This document shows, piece by piece, positions 33,708 to 41,931 of a DNA stretch of 64,000 nt. Each line of letters begins with the position of its first letter. The stretch's first letter is position 1. The DNA is from Tumebacillus amylolyticus (lineage in GTDB: Bacteria; Bacillota; Bacilli; Tumebacillales; Tumebacillaceae). The stretch is from assembly GCF_016722965.1 (NCBI RefSeq), contig NZ_JAEQNB010000001.1:723929-787928 (forward strand). The letters run 5' to 3'. Both the position numbers and the translations under genes were made by a program. Under the pieces are notes generated by a model. That model had not been told where the DNA came from and did not search any database. It was given only the letters and a program-made list of their open reading frames with translations.

Positions 33708-34561
33708 GCACTCTCGTTCGCAAGCGTGCCACGCACAATGTGTTGAACGTGGTCACATGGCTGTTCGTGCTCGCCAACGCGTTTCCGATTCTCTGGATGG
33801 TGTGGACGTCTTTGCATTCGAACGATGAGATTCTAAGCGGGGTAAGCGGCATGGCGACCACGCACTTCCAGTGGCGGAACTACGTTCAGCTTTGGCAGAC
33901 GATTCATTTTTCAGGGTACTTTTTGAACTCGCTGATCATCTGCGGGGTGACGACGATTCTGGCCACGACCTTCGCCGTCATGGCGGGGTATGCGTTGGCT
34001 CGGTATAAGTTTCCAGGCTCGGGGCTGTTCTCGATGAGTGTGGTCTCGACGCAGATGATTCCCGGTATTTTGTTTCTGATTCCGATCTACTTGCTGTTCT
34101 GGCAAGTGGACAAATCGATCGGGTTGCCGATGATCAACACCTACTGGGGCATGATCTTGATCTACACCGCGTTTTACACGCCGATGAGCATCTGGATTAT
34201 GCGGAGTTTCTTCGTATCGGTGCCGCGCGACTTGGAGGAGTCGGCGCTGATCGACGGGTGTACGCGTTTCCAAGCGTTTCGCCGTGTGATCTTGCCGCTC
34301 TCCGCGCCGGGCATGATCGCCACCGCCGTTTATGTGTTTCTCACGGCGTGGGATGAGTTGATGTTTGCGTGGGTGATGACGACCACGTCGGACGTGCAGA
34401 CGATTCCGGTGGGCATCCGCTTGTATGTCGGGCAGTATCAAAACCGCTTCGATCTGCTGATGGCAGCCGCTGCGGTTTCGACTCTCCCGGTGTTGGTGAC
34501 GTTTTTCCTGACACAGAAGTATTTCATTCGCGGCATGACCGCAGGTGCGGTTAAGGGATGA
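33704..34561 (+). CDS. ABC sugar importer, permease 2 (MalG-like)
   Basis: 285 residues. The frame is open upstream to 33410, but ATG 33704 overlaps the previous stop and has GAAAGGAG twelve bases before it. Six membrane helices; the EAA loop reads PRDLEESALIDGCTRFQAFR and then VILPLSAPG. It pairs with the first permease to form the membrane channel of the oligosaccharide importer. Confidence 0.88.
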   Translation: MSTLVRKRATHNVLNVVTWLFVLANAFPILWMVWTSLHSNDEILSGVSGMATTHFQWRNYVQLWQTIHFSGYFLNSLIICGVTTILATTFAVMAGYALARYKFPGSGLFSMSVVSTQMIPGILFLIPIYLLFWQVDKSIGLPMINTYWGMILIYTAFYTPMSIWIMRSFFVSVPRDLEESALIDGCTRFQAFRRVILPLSAPGMIATAVYVFLTAWDELMFAWVMTTTSDVQTIPVGIRLYVGQYQNRFDLLMAAAAVSTLPVLVTFFLTQKYFIRGMTAGAVKG

Positions 34562-34593
34562 GAAATTGTAAGACTCAAGGAGTGTGAGCGGTT

Positions 34594-35955
34594 TTGAAAA
34601 AGTTTCCGAACGATTTTCTGTGGGGAGTTGCGACGGCGAGTTATCAGATTGAAGGCGCAGCACACGAGGACGGGCGCACGTCGTCGATCTGGGACGACTT
34701 CGCCCGCACACCGGGCAGGGTCTACGAAGGTCATACGGGCGACGTGGCGTGTGACCATTACCACCGCTATCCGGAGGACGTCCAACTGATGAAGGAACTC
34801 GGCGTGCAGGCTTATCGCTTTTCGATCTCGTGGCCGCGCATCTTTCCGGAGAAGGGGGTGATCAATCCGGAGGGCTTCACGTTCTATCGTCGTCTGATCA
34901 CCGAATTGAAGGAGCAGGGCATTCAACCGGCGGCGACGATCTACCACTGGGATCTCCCGTCATGGGCACAGGCGGAGGGCGGGTGGACGAACCGAGAGAC
35001 GGTCGGACACTTTTTGCAATATGCCCAAGCGCTGTTCCAAGAGTTTGGTGACGAAATCCCGGTCTGGATTACACATAACGAGCCTTGGTGCGCCGCGTTT
35101 CTCGGCTATGGTGAAGGCGTTCATGCGCCGGGACACCGCAATTGGCGTGAAGCGTTGGCAGCGTCGCATCACTTGCTCCTCTCACATGGGCTGGCTGTGC
35201 AAGCGTACCGCGACATGGGGCTGCAAGGGCAAATCGGGATCACGCTGAACTTCACGCCAACCGACGCGGCCACTTCGTCTCCTGAAGATGTCGCGGCGGC
35301 GGCACGTTGGGACGGGTACGCGAACCGTTGGTTCGTGGAGCCGCTTTTCAAAGGCGTGTATCCGGCAGACATGGTGGCCTGGTTCGAGGGTCAAGTGGGA
35401 TCGTTTGACTTCTTGCAACCGGGGGACTTGGCGACGATTGCGGTGCCGATCGATTTTCTCGGTGTGAACTACTACAGCCGCAACGTTTCCAAGCAAGGCA
35501 CGGAACATGAACTGTTGCAGGTAGACTTCCAAGAGGGCGGCGGGCCGGTAACCGATATGGGCTGGGAAGTGCATCCGCAGTCTCTGTTGCAATTGTTGAG
35601 ACGGTTGGAAGCGGAGTATGTGGGACGATTGCCGCTCTACATCACGGAGAACGGAGCAGCTTACCCGGACTCGCTCACGGACGGGGCGGTGCATGACGAA
35701 GACCGTATCTCGTACTTGCAACAGCATTTGGAAGTCTGCCAGCAATTCGTGGCAGAGGGCGGCAACTTGCAGGGGTACTACGTTTGGTCGTTCCTCGACA
35801 ATTTCGAGTGGGCGTTCGGGTACTCCAAGCGGTTTGGCATCGTGTATGTGGATTATGAAACGCAAGAACGTTTCCCGAAGGACAGTGCGCGTTGGTTTGC
35901 AGAGACTATTGGAAATAACGGTGTGAAGGTTATAAAAAGGGAGGATTTCACATGA
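34594..35955 (+). CDS. Beta-glucosidase, GH1
   Basis: 453 residues from TTG 34594 with AAGGAGTG upstream. Typical GH1 start FPNDFLWGVATASYQIEGA. The acid/base Glu163 is in THNEPW and the nucleophile Glu352 in ITENGA. WSFLDNFEW near the C-terminus completes the sugar-binding site. There is no signal peptide, so it acts in the cytoplasm on imported beta-linked oligosaccharides, releasing glucose. It overlaps the GH81 gene by ATGA. Confidence 0.92.
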   Translation: MKKFPNDFLWGVATASYQIEGAAHEDGRTSSIWDDFARTPGRVYEGHTGDVACDHYHRYPEDVQLMKELGVQAYRFSISWPRIFPEKGVINPEGFTFYRRLITELKEQGIQPAATIYHWDLPSWAQAEGGWTNRETVGHFLQYAQALFQEFGDEIPVWITHNEPWCAAFLGYGEGVHAPGHRNWREALAASHHLLLSHGLAVQAYRDMGLQGQIGITLNFTPTDAATSSPEDVAAAARWDGYANRWFVEPLFKGVYPADMVAWFEGQVGSFDFLQPGDLATIAVPIDFLGVNYYSRNVSKQGTEHELLQVDFQEGGGPVTDMGWEVHPQSLLQLLRRLEAEYVGRLPLYITENGAAYPDSLTDGAVHDEDRISYLQQHLEVCQQFVAEGGNLQGYYVWSFLDNFEWAFGYSKRFGIVYVDYETQERFPKDSARWFAETIGNNGVKVIKREDFT

Positions 35956-38756
35956 GCAAAAAGAAAACCTGGGTGGGCGTCGGCACATCCTTGGTGACGG
36001 CGGCGGCGCTGACATGGCCGGGTGCCGGGGTTGGGTTTGCAGGAACGACGGTCGCTGTGGGAGCCGGCAGTTACACCACGGCACTGCCCGCCGGACAGAC
36101 CGGTGTGCAAGGCGCGATCTACAAAACGGCCAACGTCACCGGCGCCATGCCGACCAACGATTGGTGGAGCTCGGTGGCGTGGGAGCAATACTCGGACGCG
36201 ATGTTCCCGCATCCGCTCGCCGTTCAAGCGGGGCAGTCCGGCCTCGCCCTCGGCTATCCGACCCAAAGCGCAGCGTCCAATACGATGTACGGCTCGATGC
36301 AAAATGACATGACGCTCGGCACGGTGGCGGGCACCTACCCGGATACCAAAGTCGACGGGTACTCGGACTGGACGGTTTCGATGCTCTGGAGCAACGGCGC
36401 CAACTCGATGCGCGTGACCAGCGGGCACGGTCTGCCGTTTGTGTACAGCACTTTCGCAGGCACCACGCCGAAGTTGACGTTTGGCAGTACGCCGACCGTT
36501 TGGTCCGGCGGCAACGGGTCGAACGTGCTGGGGGTCACCGTAAACGGACGACATTACGCGCTGTTCGGTCCCACCGGCTCCGCTTGGTCGGGTGTGGGAA
36601 CTTCGACGCTCACCAACAATTTGGGCGGCAAAAACTATCTCTCCATCGCCGTCCTCCCCGACAACTCGGCCGCGACGTTGAACGCGTTCAAAGCCTATGC
36701 CTACTCGTTTGTAACCGATACGAAAGTTTCGTGGTCGTACAACGCGTCGACTTCCAAAGTCAGCACCACCTACAATGTGACGACGACACCCAAGGAAGGC
36801 ACCCAGACCGGCACGATCATGGCGCTGTACCCGCATGAGTGGAAGTCGACGACGACCCCGCTGTCCTCGTACACATACGACAGCATCCGGGGCACGATGA
36901 AGACGGTCACAGGCTCGTCCTTCACCACGGCGCTGACGTACCAAGGCATCACCCCGTACCTGCCCCCGGTCGGTGATTATGATGCGGCGACGTTGAACAA
37001 CTACGTTGAGCAGGTGCGCACCGAAGTGAACAACCACAACTTCGGCACTTCGGCCGACTCCTACTGGGGCGGCAAGTACCTGCAACGCATCTCGAACCTC
37101 GTTCCGGTGGCCCAGCAACTCGGAAACACGGCGGCGGTCAACAACTTCGAGTCGTTCTTGGAGAGCAAGTTGAGCGAATATCTCAAAGCGACAGACTCCA
37201 CGGGCGCTGTCAAAGCGAACAACTTGTTCTACTACGACAACAACTGGGGCACGCTGATCGGCTATCCGGCAAGCTACGGCTCGAACAACGAGCTCAACGA
37301 CCACCACTTCCATTACGGCTACTGGATTCGCGCCGCTGCCGAAGTGGCGCGCAACAACCCGGCATGGGCACAGAGCGGCAACTGGGGCGGCATGGTCAAC
37401 ACGGTGGTCAAAGACATCGCAAACTGGGACCGTACCGATACGTCGTTCCCGTTCCTGCGCAACTTTGACCCGTACGCGGGGCATTCGTGGGCTTCCGGTC
37501 ATGCGAAATTCGGGGACGGCAACAACCAAGAGTCCTCTTCGGAAGCGGTCAACGCGTGGGCGGCGCTCATCCTCTGGGGGGAGCAGACCGGCAACACGCA
37601 GATTCGCGACCTCGGCATCTACCTGTACACAACGGAGACCCAAGCGGTCAACCAATACTGGTTCAACGTCGACGGCACGAACTTCAAACCGGGCTTCAAC
37701 CACAACTACTCTTCGATGATCTGGGGCGGCAAGTCCGACTATGCGACTTGGTTCACCGCCGATGTGCAGAAGATTCGCGGCATCAACATCTTGCCGGTCA
37801 CGGCGGCGTCCAACTACCTCGGGTATTCGCCGACCTACTCCGCAAACTTCCTAAACCAGTTGAAAGCGGAGAACGGCAACTCCAATGCGTGGACGTCTTG
37901 GGCCGATATCCTCTGGGAGTACCAAGCGCTCTACGATCCGGCGGGGGCGATTGCGCTGTTCAACGCCAACCCCGGATACACGCCGGAAGAGGGCGAATCC
38001 AAAGCGCACACCTACCACTGGCTGCATGAGCTGAACGTGCTCGGCCAACTCGATACCACCGTCACGGCCAACACACCGCTCTATGCCGTTTACAAAAAAG
38101 GCACAACCCGCAACTACGTCGCGTACAACGCCTCCTCCACAGCGAAGACGGTCACCTTCTCCGACGGCAAGACCCTGAGCGTCCCGGCGAACTCCATCGC
38201 GACGTCAGCCGCTCCGAACAACGGCGGCGGTGGCGGTGGCGGCACCGATCCGACCCCGTCCACAGGCAATCTCTTTTATGTAAAAAGCGGCGGTGCCCTC
38301 AGCACGACCGCAGGCACCACAGCTTTGACCGACACGATTGCGTCTGCCGGCGGTGTCAACCACGACGGTACGCCGACCAACCCGTCCGTCTACACGATCA
38401 GCAACGTGAGCGGGACCTACGATTCCACGAAAGCCACGGGATTTGACCTGTTCGTTGACGCAGGCGCGAACATTGCGGACGGCGTACAAGCGCAAGTGCA
38501 ATACGACTTCACGGGGGACGGTACGTGGGATCGCACGGAGACCTACTCGTACTTCCCGACCAACGACGTCGTGGGCTTTGAAGACTACAAGCAAACCCAA
38601 GGTCTGCAATCGGCCAGCGGTACGTTCCAAAACCTCAGCAACGGCAAAGTCCGCATCCAAGTCTGGAATGCGATCGGCAACAGCGCAACCACGCTTCGTG
38701 TCAACGCCGGAACGTCGGAAGGCTCGCAATCCAAGCTCACCATTCCGTTCAACTAA
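35952..38756 (+). CDS. Secreted endo-beta-1,3-glucanase GH81 with CBM56
   Basis: 934 residues. Signal peptide about 1-31 (VTAAALTWPGAGVGFAG). GH81 catalytic region about 32-755 with MPTNDWWSSVAWEQYSDAMF.HPL, the active-site stretch LNDHHFHYGYWIRAAA (Asp about 449) and DGNNQESSSEAVNAW (Glu about 526 and 530). A Gly/Thr/Pro linker (about 756-771) leads to a C-terminal domain (773-934) like CBM56, which binds beta-1,3-glucan. The enzyme cuts laminarin or fungal wall glucan outside the cell. It ends the operon with GH1 and the importer, fitting a complete beta-1,3-glucan utilisation route. Confidence 0.9.
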   Translation: MSKKKTWVGVGTSLVTAAALTWPGAGVGFAGTTVAVGAGSYTTALPAGQTGVQGAIYKTANVTGAMPTNDWWSSVAWEQYSDAMFPHPLAVQAGQSGLALGYPTQSAASNTMYGSMQNDMTLGTVAGTYPDTKVDGYSDWTVSMLWSNGANSMRVTSGHGLPFVYSTFAGTTPKLTFGSTPTVWSGGNGSNVLGVTVNGRHYALFGPTGSAWSGVGTSTLTNNLGGKNYLSIAVLPDNSAATLNAFKAYAYSFVTDTKVSWSYNASTSKVSTTYNVTTTPKEGTQTGTIMALYPHEWKSTTTPLSSYTYDSIRGTMKTVTGSSFTTALTYQGITPYLPPVGDYDAATLNNYVEQVRTEVNNHNFGTSADSYWGGKYLQRISNLVPVAQQLGNTAAVNNFESFLESKLSEYLKATDSTGAVKANNLFYYDNNWGTLIGYPASYGSNNELNDHHFHYGYWIRAAAEVARNNPAWAQSGNWGGMVNTVVKDIANWDRTDTSFPFLRNFDPYAGHSWASGHAKFGDGNNQESSSEAVNAWAALILWGEQTGNTQIRDLGIYLYTTETQAVNQYWFNVDGTNFKPGFNHNYSSMIWGGKSDYATWFTADVQKIRGINILPVTAASNYLGYSPTYSANFLNQLKAENGNSNAWTSWADILWEYQALYDPAGAIALFNANPGYTPEEGESKAHTYHWLHELNVLGQLDTTVTANTPLYAVYKKGTTRNYVAYNASSTAKTVTFSDGKTLSVPANSIATSAAPNNGGGGGGGTDPTPSTGNLFYVKSGGALSTTAGTTALTDTIASAGGVNHDGTPTNPSVYTISNVSGTYDSTKATGFDLFVDAGANIADGVQAQVQYDFTGDGTWDRTETYSYFPTNDVVGFEDYKQTQGLQSASGTFQNLSNGKVRIQVWNAIGNSATTLRVNAGTSEGSQSKLTIPFN

Positions 38757-38768
38757 GGGTAGAAAAAA

Positions 38769-38802
38769 GGGAAGTCCTCCGCACACGGGGACTTCCTTTT
38801 TT
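38769..38802 (+). terminator. Terminator of the glucan operon
   Basis: Stem GGAAGTCC/GGACTTCC (38770-38777 and 38789-38796) and T6. Confidence 0.85.
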
Positions 38803-38858
38803 ATGGTAGGATAGAAAGCAAGAGCGTATCTGACAGCCAGAGAGGGATGAACAGTTCG

Positions 38859-40016
38859 ATGGAACACCTCATCAACCCAAACGTCCGCGAGATTCAAGTC
38901 TCCGGCATCCGCAAATTTTCCAATCGCGTGGCGGCCTACCCCAACGCGATTTCCTTGACGCTCGGTCAGCCGGACTTCCCGACACCCGAGCATATCAAAG
39001 AAGCGGCCAAGCGCGCACTCGACGCCAACCGCACCGTCTACACGCACAACGCCGGCCTGCTCGAGTTGCGCAAAGCCGCTTGTGATTTCGTTGCCACCCG
39101 ATACGGCCAACAGTACGACCCGGAAACGGAGGTCATCACCACGACGGGCGCTTCCGAAGCGATCGACATCACGTTGCGCACGATTCTCGTCCCAGGCTCC
39201 GAAGTGATTCTGCCGGGACCTGTCTATCCGGGATATGAACCGATCATCAAGCAATGCGGAGCGATCCCGGTCTACGTGGACACTCGCGAGACCGGATTCA
39301 AGATGACGCCGGAAGCCATTGAGGCGAAACTCACCGACAAGACTCGCGCCGTCCTCTTGCCATACCCGTCCAATCCGACCGGAGTCGTGCTCTCCCGCGA
39401 AGACTTGAAGGGAATCGGAGATCTCTTGCGCGACCGTGAAGTCTTCGTGGTTTCCGATGAGATCTACAGCGAGCTCGTCTACAGCGAAGAGGGCCACCGC
39501 TCCATCGTCCACGAGCCGGGCATGCGCGACAAAACCATCGTGATCAACGGCCTGTCCAAGTCGCACTCCATGACCGGCTGGCGAATCGGCTTCACGTTCG
39601 CACCGGCCGCCATCTCGCAACACATCTTGAAAGTCCACCAATACAACGTTTCGTGCGCCTCGTCCGTTTCGCAGTACGCCGCACTCGAAGCGTTGACCCA
39701 CGGCGTCGACGATGCGCTCGCCATGCGCGTTGAATACCGCAAACGTCTCGACTACGTGCATGACCGTTTGGACCTGATGGGTCTGCCGTGCGTGAAACCG
39801 GACGGGGCGTTCTATTTGTTCCCGTCGATTCAACACTTCGGGATTCCGTCCTTGGAGTTTTGCGTGCGCCTCTTGGAGCAGGAACAACTCGCCGTCGTGC
39901 CGGGGGACGCTTTTTCCGAATATGGGGAAGGGTTCCTGCGCATCTCGTATGCGTATTCGATGGAATCGCTCAAGGAAGCGTTGGATCGCCTGCAACGCTT
40001 CGTGACCTCTTTGTAG
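38859..40016 (+). CDS. patA: Aminotransferase A (class I PLP enzyme)
   Basis: 385 residues. ATG 38847 abuts GAGAGGG, and ATG 38859 gives MEHLINPNVREIQVSGIRKFSN, the same start as Bacillus PatA. Near-identical segments to that protein, from memory, include GQPDFPTPEHI, LPGPVYPGYEPII, LLPYPSNPTGV, SDEIYSEL and the PLP Lys in INGLSKSHSMTGWRIGF. PatA is an acetyl-diaminopimelate/aromatic-type aminotransferase linked to lysine biosynthesis. Single gene between two terminators. Confidence 0.88.
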   Translation: MEHLINPNVREIQVSGIRKFSNRVAAYPNAISLTLGQPDFPTPEHIKEAAKRALDANRTVYTHNAGLLELRKAACDFVATRYGQQYDPETEVITTTGASEAIDITLRTILVPGSEVILPGPVYPGYEPIIKQCGAIPVYVDTRETGFKMTPEAIEAKLTDKTRAVLLPYPSNPTGVVLSREDLKGIGDLLRDREVFVVSDEIYSELVYSEEGHRSIVHEPGMRDKTIVINGLSKSHSMTGWRIGFTFAPAAISQHILKVHQYNVSCASSVSQYAALEALTHGVDDALAMRVEYRKRLDYVHDRLDLMGLPCVKPDGAFYLFPSIQHFGIPSLEFCVRLLEQEQLAVVPGDAFSEYGEGFLRISYAYSMESLKEALDRLQRFVTSL

Positions 40017-40019
40017 AAA

Positions 40020-40058
40020 AAAAACGACCAACCCGCATCCGGGTTCGGTCGTTTTTTT
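40020..40058. terminator. Shared terminator between patA and the converging membrane protein
   Basis: Stem AAACGACC.ACCCG pairing with CGGGT.GGTCGTTT, A and T tracts on both sides. Confidence 0.85.
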
Positions 40059-40488
40059 AAGAAGCGGAGCCGCCGCGAAGGTATTGAAAGATTCCCGAAG
40101 TGATCGTCGCAAGCAAGATGCATTGCAAGACCGCAACTTCCACGAAAAACTCGTACAACGTCACGCCTGCGAGTGCAAAGGCGACGGCGTACCAATATTT
40201 GCGGGAGCGTTGGAACGCACGCTCTGCTGCATGGCGGACGAAGGCATCATAGAGGTCTTGCAGGTTGTATCGGAGGTACGGAGAAAGATAGTCGGCCTTT
40301 AACGAATGGCGGGAGATGTCCAGTTTCAGCGCATGGGCCACCTCGTCAAGAATGTCGAGGTTTTGCTTGGCATCCGGGGAGAGATCGTGCAGGAACGTGA
40401 CTCCTTGCAAGGGAGTCGAGCGCAAGCCGTGCGCGAGGCGGCGTTCTTGGACGGTTTCGAGAAAGAGGTCGAACGAAACTTTTTTCAT
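40057..40488 (-). CDS. Small membrane protein of unknown function
   Basis: 143 residues, not recognised. The first 95 residues are soluble and helical (MKKVSFDLFLETVQERRLAHG, SPDAKQNLDILDEVAHAL). Two adjacent membrane helices follow (about 97-115 and 119-135). The ATG has AAGGAGATCC read from GGGATCTCCTT in reverse, a good ribosome site (GGAGGGATCTCC). It is transcribed away from sdpR. Coding is likely from codon use; function unknown. Confidence 0.65.
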   Translation of the reverse strand: MKKVSFDLFLETVQERRLAHGLRSTPLQGVTFLHDLSPDAKQNLDILDEVAHALKLDISRHSLKADYLSPYLRYNLQDLYDAFVRHAAERAFQRSRKYWYAVAFALAGVTLYEFFVEVAVLQCILLATITSGIFQYLRGGSAS

Positions 40489-40582
40489 AAGGAGATCCCT
40501 CCGTATTATCAGAAATGTTGTATAATTTGACCCGAACTTGGGCAGAACGTTACAGTGAATAGATTGCAGTTTTGTAACAAAA

Positions 40583-40611
40583 TTGACAAGGGGTTTCGCT
40601 GCGCGTATGAT
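40583..40611 (+). promoter_or_regulatory. Promoter of sdpRI
   Basis: TTGACA (40583-40588) and TATGAT (40606-40611) with a 17-bp spacer, one of the best promoter matches in the window. Confidence 0.7.
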
Positions 40612-40615
40612 TAAA

Positions 40616-40639
40616 TTAGATGATTCTCTAAATATCTAA
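40616..40639. promoter_or_regulatory. Candidate SdpR operator
   Basis: Inverted repeat TTAGAT-N12-ATCTAA overlapping the transcription start region of the sdpR promoter. ArsR-type repressors bind such 12-2-12-like palindromes. Confidence 0.5.
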
Positions 40640-40655
40640 GGGGGAGGGGGATTTC

Positions 40656-40940
40656 ATGAACGAGTCGTTCAAGGCGTTGTCCGACCCGACACGGCGGCAG
40701 ATTATCAAGCTGTTGCGCGAGCGTGATCGGACGGCGGGCGAGATCGCCGAGCATTTTTCCATGACGAAGCCGAGCATCTCCCACCATTTGAATTCACTGA
40801 AAACTGCAGGGCTTGTCTATGACGAGCGTCATGGGCAGAACATCGTGTATTCGCTGAATACCACGGTGGTGCAGGAAGTCATGAGTTGGTTTTTTGAAGT
40901 CCTGGGGATGGATGGAGAAAAAGGAGATGAGGATCGATGA
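40656..40940 (+). CDS. sdpR: ArsR-family repressor, SdpR-like
   Basis: 94 residues. Winged helix of the ArsR family: FKALSDPTRRQIIKLLRERD, AGEIAEHFSMTKPSISHHL as the recognition helix, and LVYDERHGQNIVYSLN as the wing. No metal-binding Cys motif, as in SdpR. It overlaps sdpI by ATGA. In Bacillus, SdpR represses the sdpRI operon until SdpI sequesters it at the membrane upon binding the SdpC toxin. The promoter holds a candidate operator. Confidence 0.87.
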   Translation: MNESFKALSDPTRRQIIKLLRERDRTAGEIAEHFSMTKPSISHHLNSLKTAGLVYDERHGQNIVYSLNTTVVQEVMSWFFEVLGMDGEKGDEDR

Positions 40941-41605
40941 AATCCAAAATCAAATGGGGCTGGCGAGACCTCTTGCTTGCGGTGATCGGCCTGCTCCCGA
41001 TCGTGTACTTTGCTCTGGTATACGGCTCTCTGCCGGATTCGATGGCGACGCACTTCGGCTTGGGGGGAGACGCGAACGGGTGGGAGAGCAAGGGGACGTT
41101 TCTCGGCGTTTCGGTCCTGCTGACTCTCGGGGTGCCCCTGTTCATGAAAGTGACGCGCCGCATCGACCCGCGCTCGGAGAACTACGACAAGTTCGACCAT
41201 GTGTACGAAATTTTCCGCATGGCGATGACGTTGTTCCTGTCGGCGGTGGTGACGGTGGTGGTATTCTACAACCTCGGGTATGACTTCAACATGCAGATGT
41301 TTGCGATGATCGGGCTCGGGTTGTTCCTGATCTTGACCGGCAACTACATGGGGCAAGTGCGCTATAATTACTTCGTCGGGATCAAAACGCCGTGGACGCT
41401 CGCCAACGAGGACGTCTGGAAACGCACACACCGCGCCAACGGGCCGTTGATCGTCATCACAGGGCTGGTCGCATTGGTCTGCGCCTTTTTGCCGGGCGAT
41501 GTGGCGGCGTGGGTGTTCGGCGTGGTCTTTGCCGGTTCGATGTTGGTGTTCCCGTTCTTGTATTCGTATCTGGCGTGGAAGAAGCTGATGACAGAAGGGA
41601 AGTAA
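40937..41605 (+). CDS. sdpI: SdpI-family immunity/sensor membrane protein
   Basis: 222 residues with six membrane helices. The N-terminal DUF1648 stretch PDSMATHFGLGGDANGWESK and the C-terminal SdpI signature FVGIKTPWTLANEDVWKRTHR are present. In Bacillus subtilis SdpI confers immunity to the SdpC cannibalism toxin and acts as a receptor that sequesters SdpR. No sdpABC toxin genes occur in this window, so here it may protect against toxins of other strains or play an unrelated envelope role. Confidence 0.88.
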   Translation: MKSKIKWGWRDLLLAVIGLLPIVYFALVYGSLPDSMATHFGLGGDANGWESKGTFLGVSVLLTLGVPLFMKVTRRIDPRSENYDKFDHVYEIFRMAMTLFLSAVVTVVVFYNLGYDFNMQMFAMIGLGLFLILTGNYMGQVRYNYFVGIKTPWTLANEDVWKRTHRANGPLIVITGLVALVCAFLPGDVAAWVFGVVFAGSMLVFPFLYSYLAWKKLMTEGK

Positions 41606-41608
41606 GGC

Positions 41609-41884
41609 ATGGGCATTCTGATCTTGCTCGCCCTGTTTGCAGGGCTGAACGTGTATGCATATGCGCTGATGGGCTACGACAAACGACAAGCCAAGCGCGG
41701 CGGACAGCGAGTGCGGGAGCGGACGCTTTTTCTGCTCTCGTTTGCGGGTGGGTGCATCGGGATTGAGATGGGGATGAAGAAATTCCGGCACAAAACCCAG
41801 CACCGTTCGTTCAAAATCTTGGTACCGCTGTCGTTTGTGACGGTGGCGTTGATGTATGGAGCCTTGCTGAAATTGATGCTGTAG
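41609..41884 (+). CDS. DUF1294 small membrane protein
   Basis: 91 residues, three membrane helices with the motif MGYDKRQAKRGGQRVRER followed by LFLLSFAGGCIGIEMGM and FRHKTQHRSF, all typical of DUF1294. It begins three bases after sdpI and so belongs to the sdpRI transcript. Function unknown. A terminator follows. Confidence 0.85.
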   Translation: MGILILLALFAGLNVYAYALMGYDKRQAKRGGQRVRERTLFLLSFAGGCIGIEMGMKKFRHKTQHRSFKILVPLSFVTVALMYGALLKLML

Positions 41885-41891
41885 GGAAAAG

Positions 41892-41931
41892 GAAAGCCAA
41901 GGGCCGCGGAGCGGACCTTGGCTTTTTTTAG
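41892..41931. terminator. Shared terminator between the DUF1294 gene and glycerate kinase
   Basis: Stem AAAGCCAAGG.CCGC pairing with GCGG.CCTTGGCTTT with T tract. Confidence 0.85.

Noticed and set aside
35853-37703. 616-codon minus-strand ORF opposite the GH81 gene
   Set aside because: Val/Arg/Gly-rich shadow of a recognised glucanase.
38205-40136. 643-codon minus-strand ORF opposite patA and the GH81 end
   Set aside because: It spans two terminators and three genes on the other strand; no motif seen.
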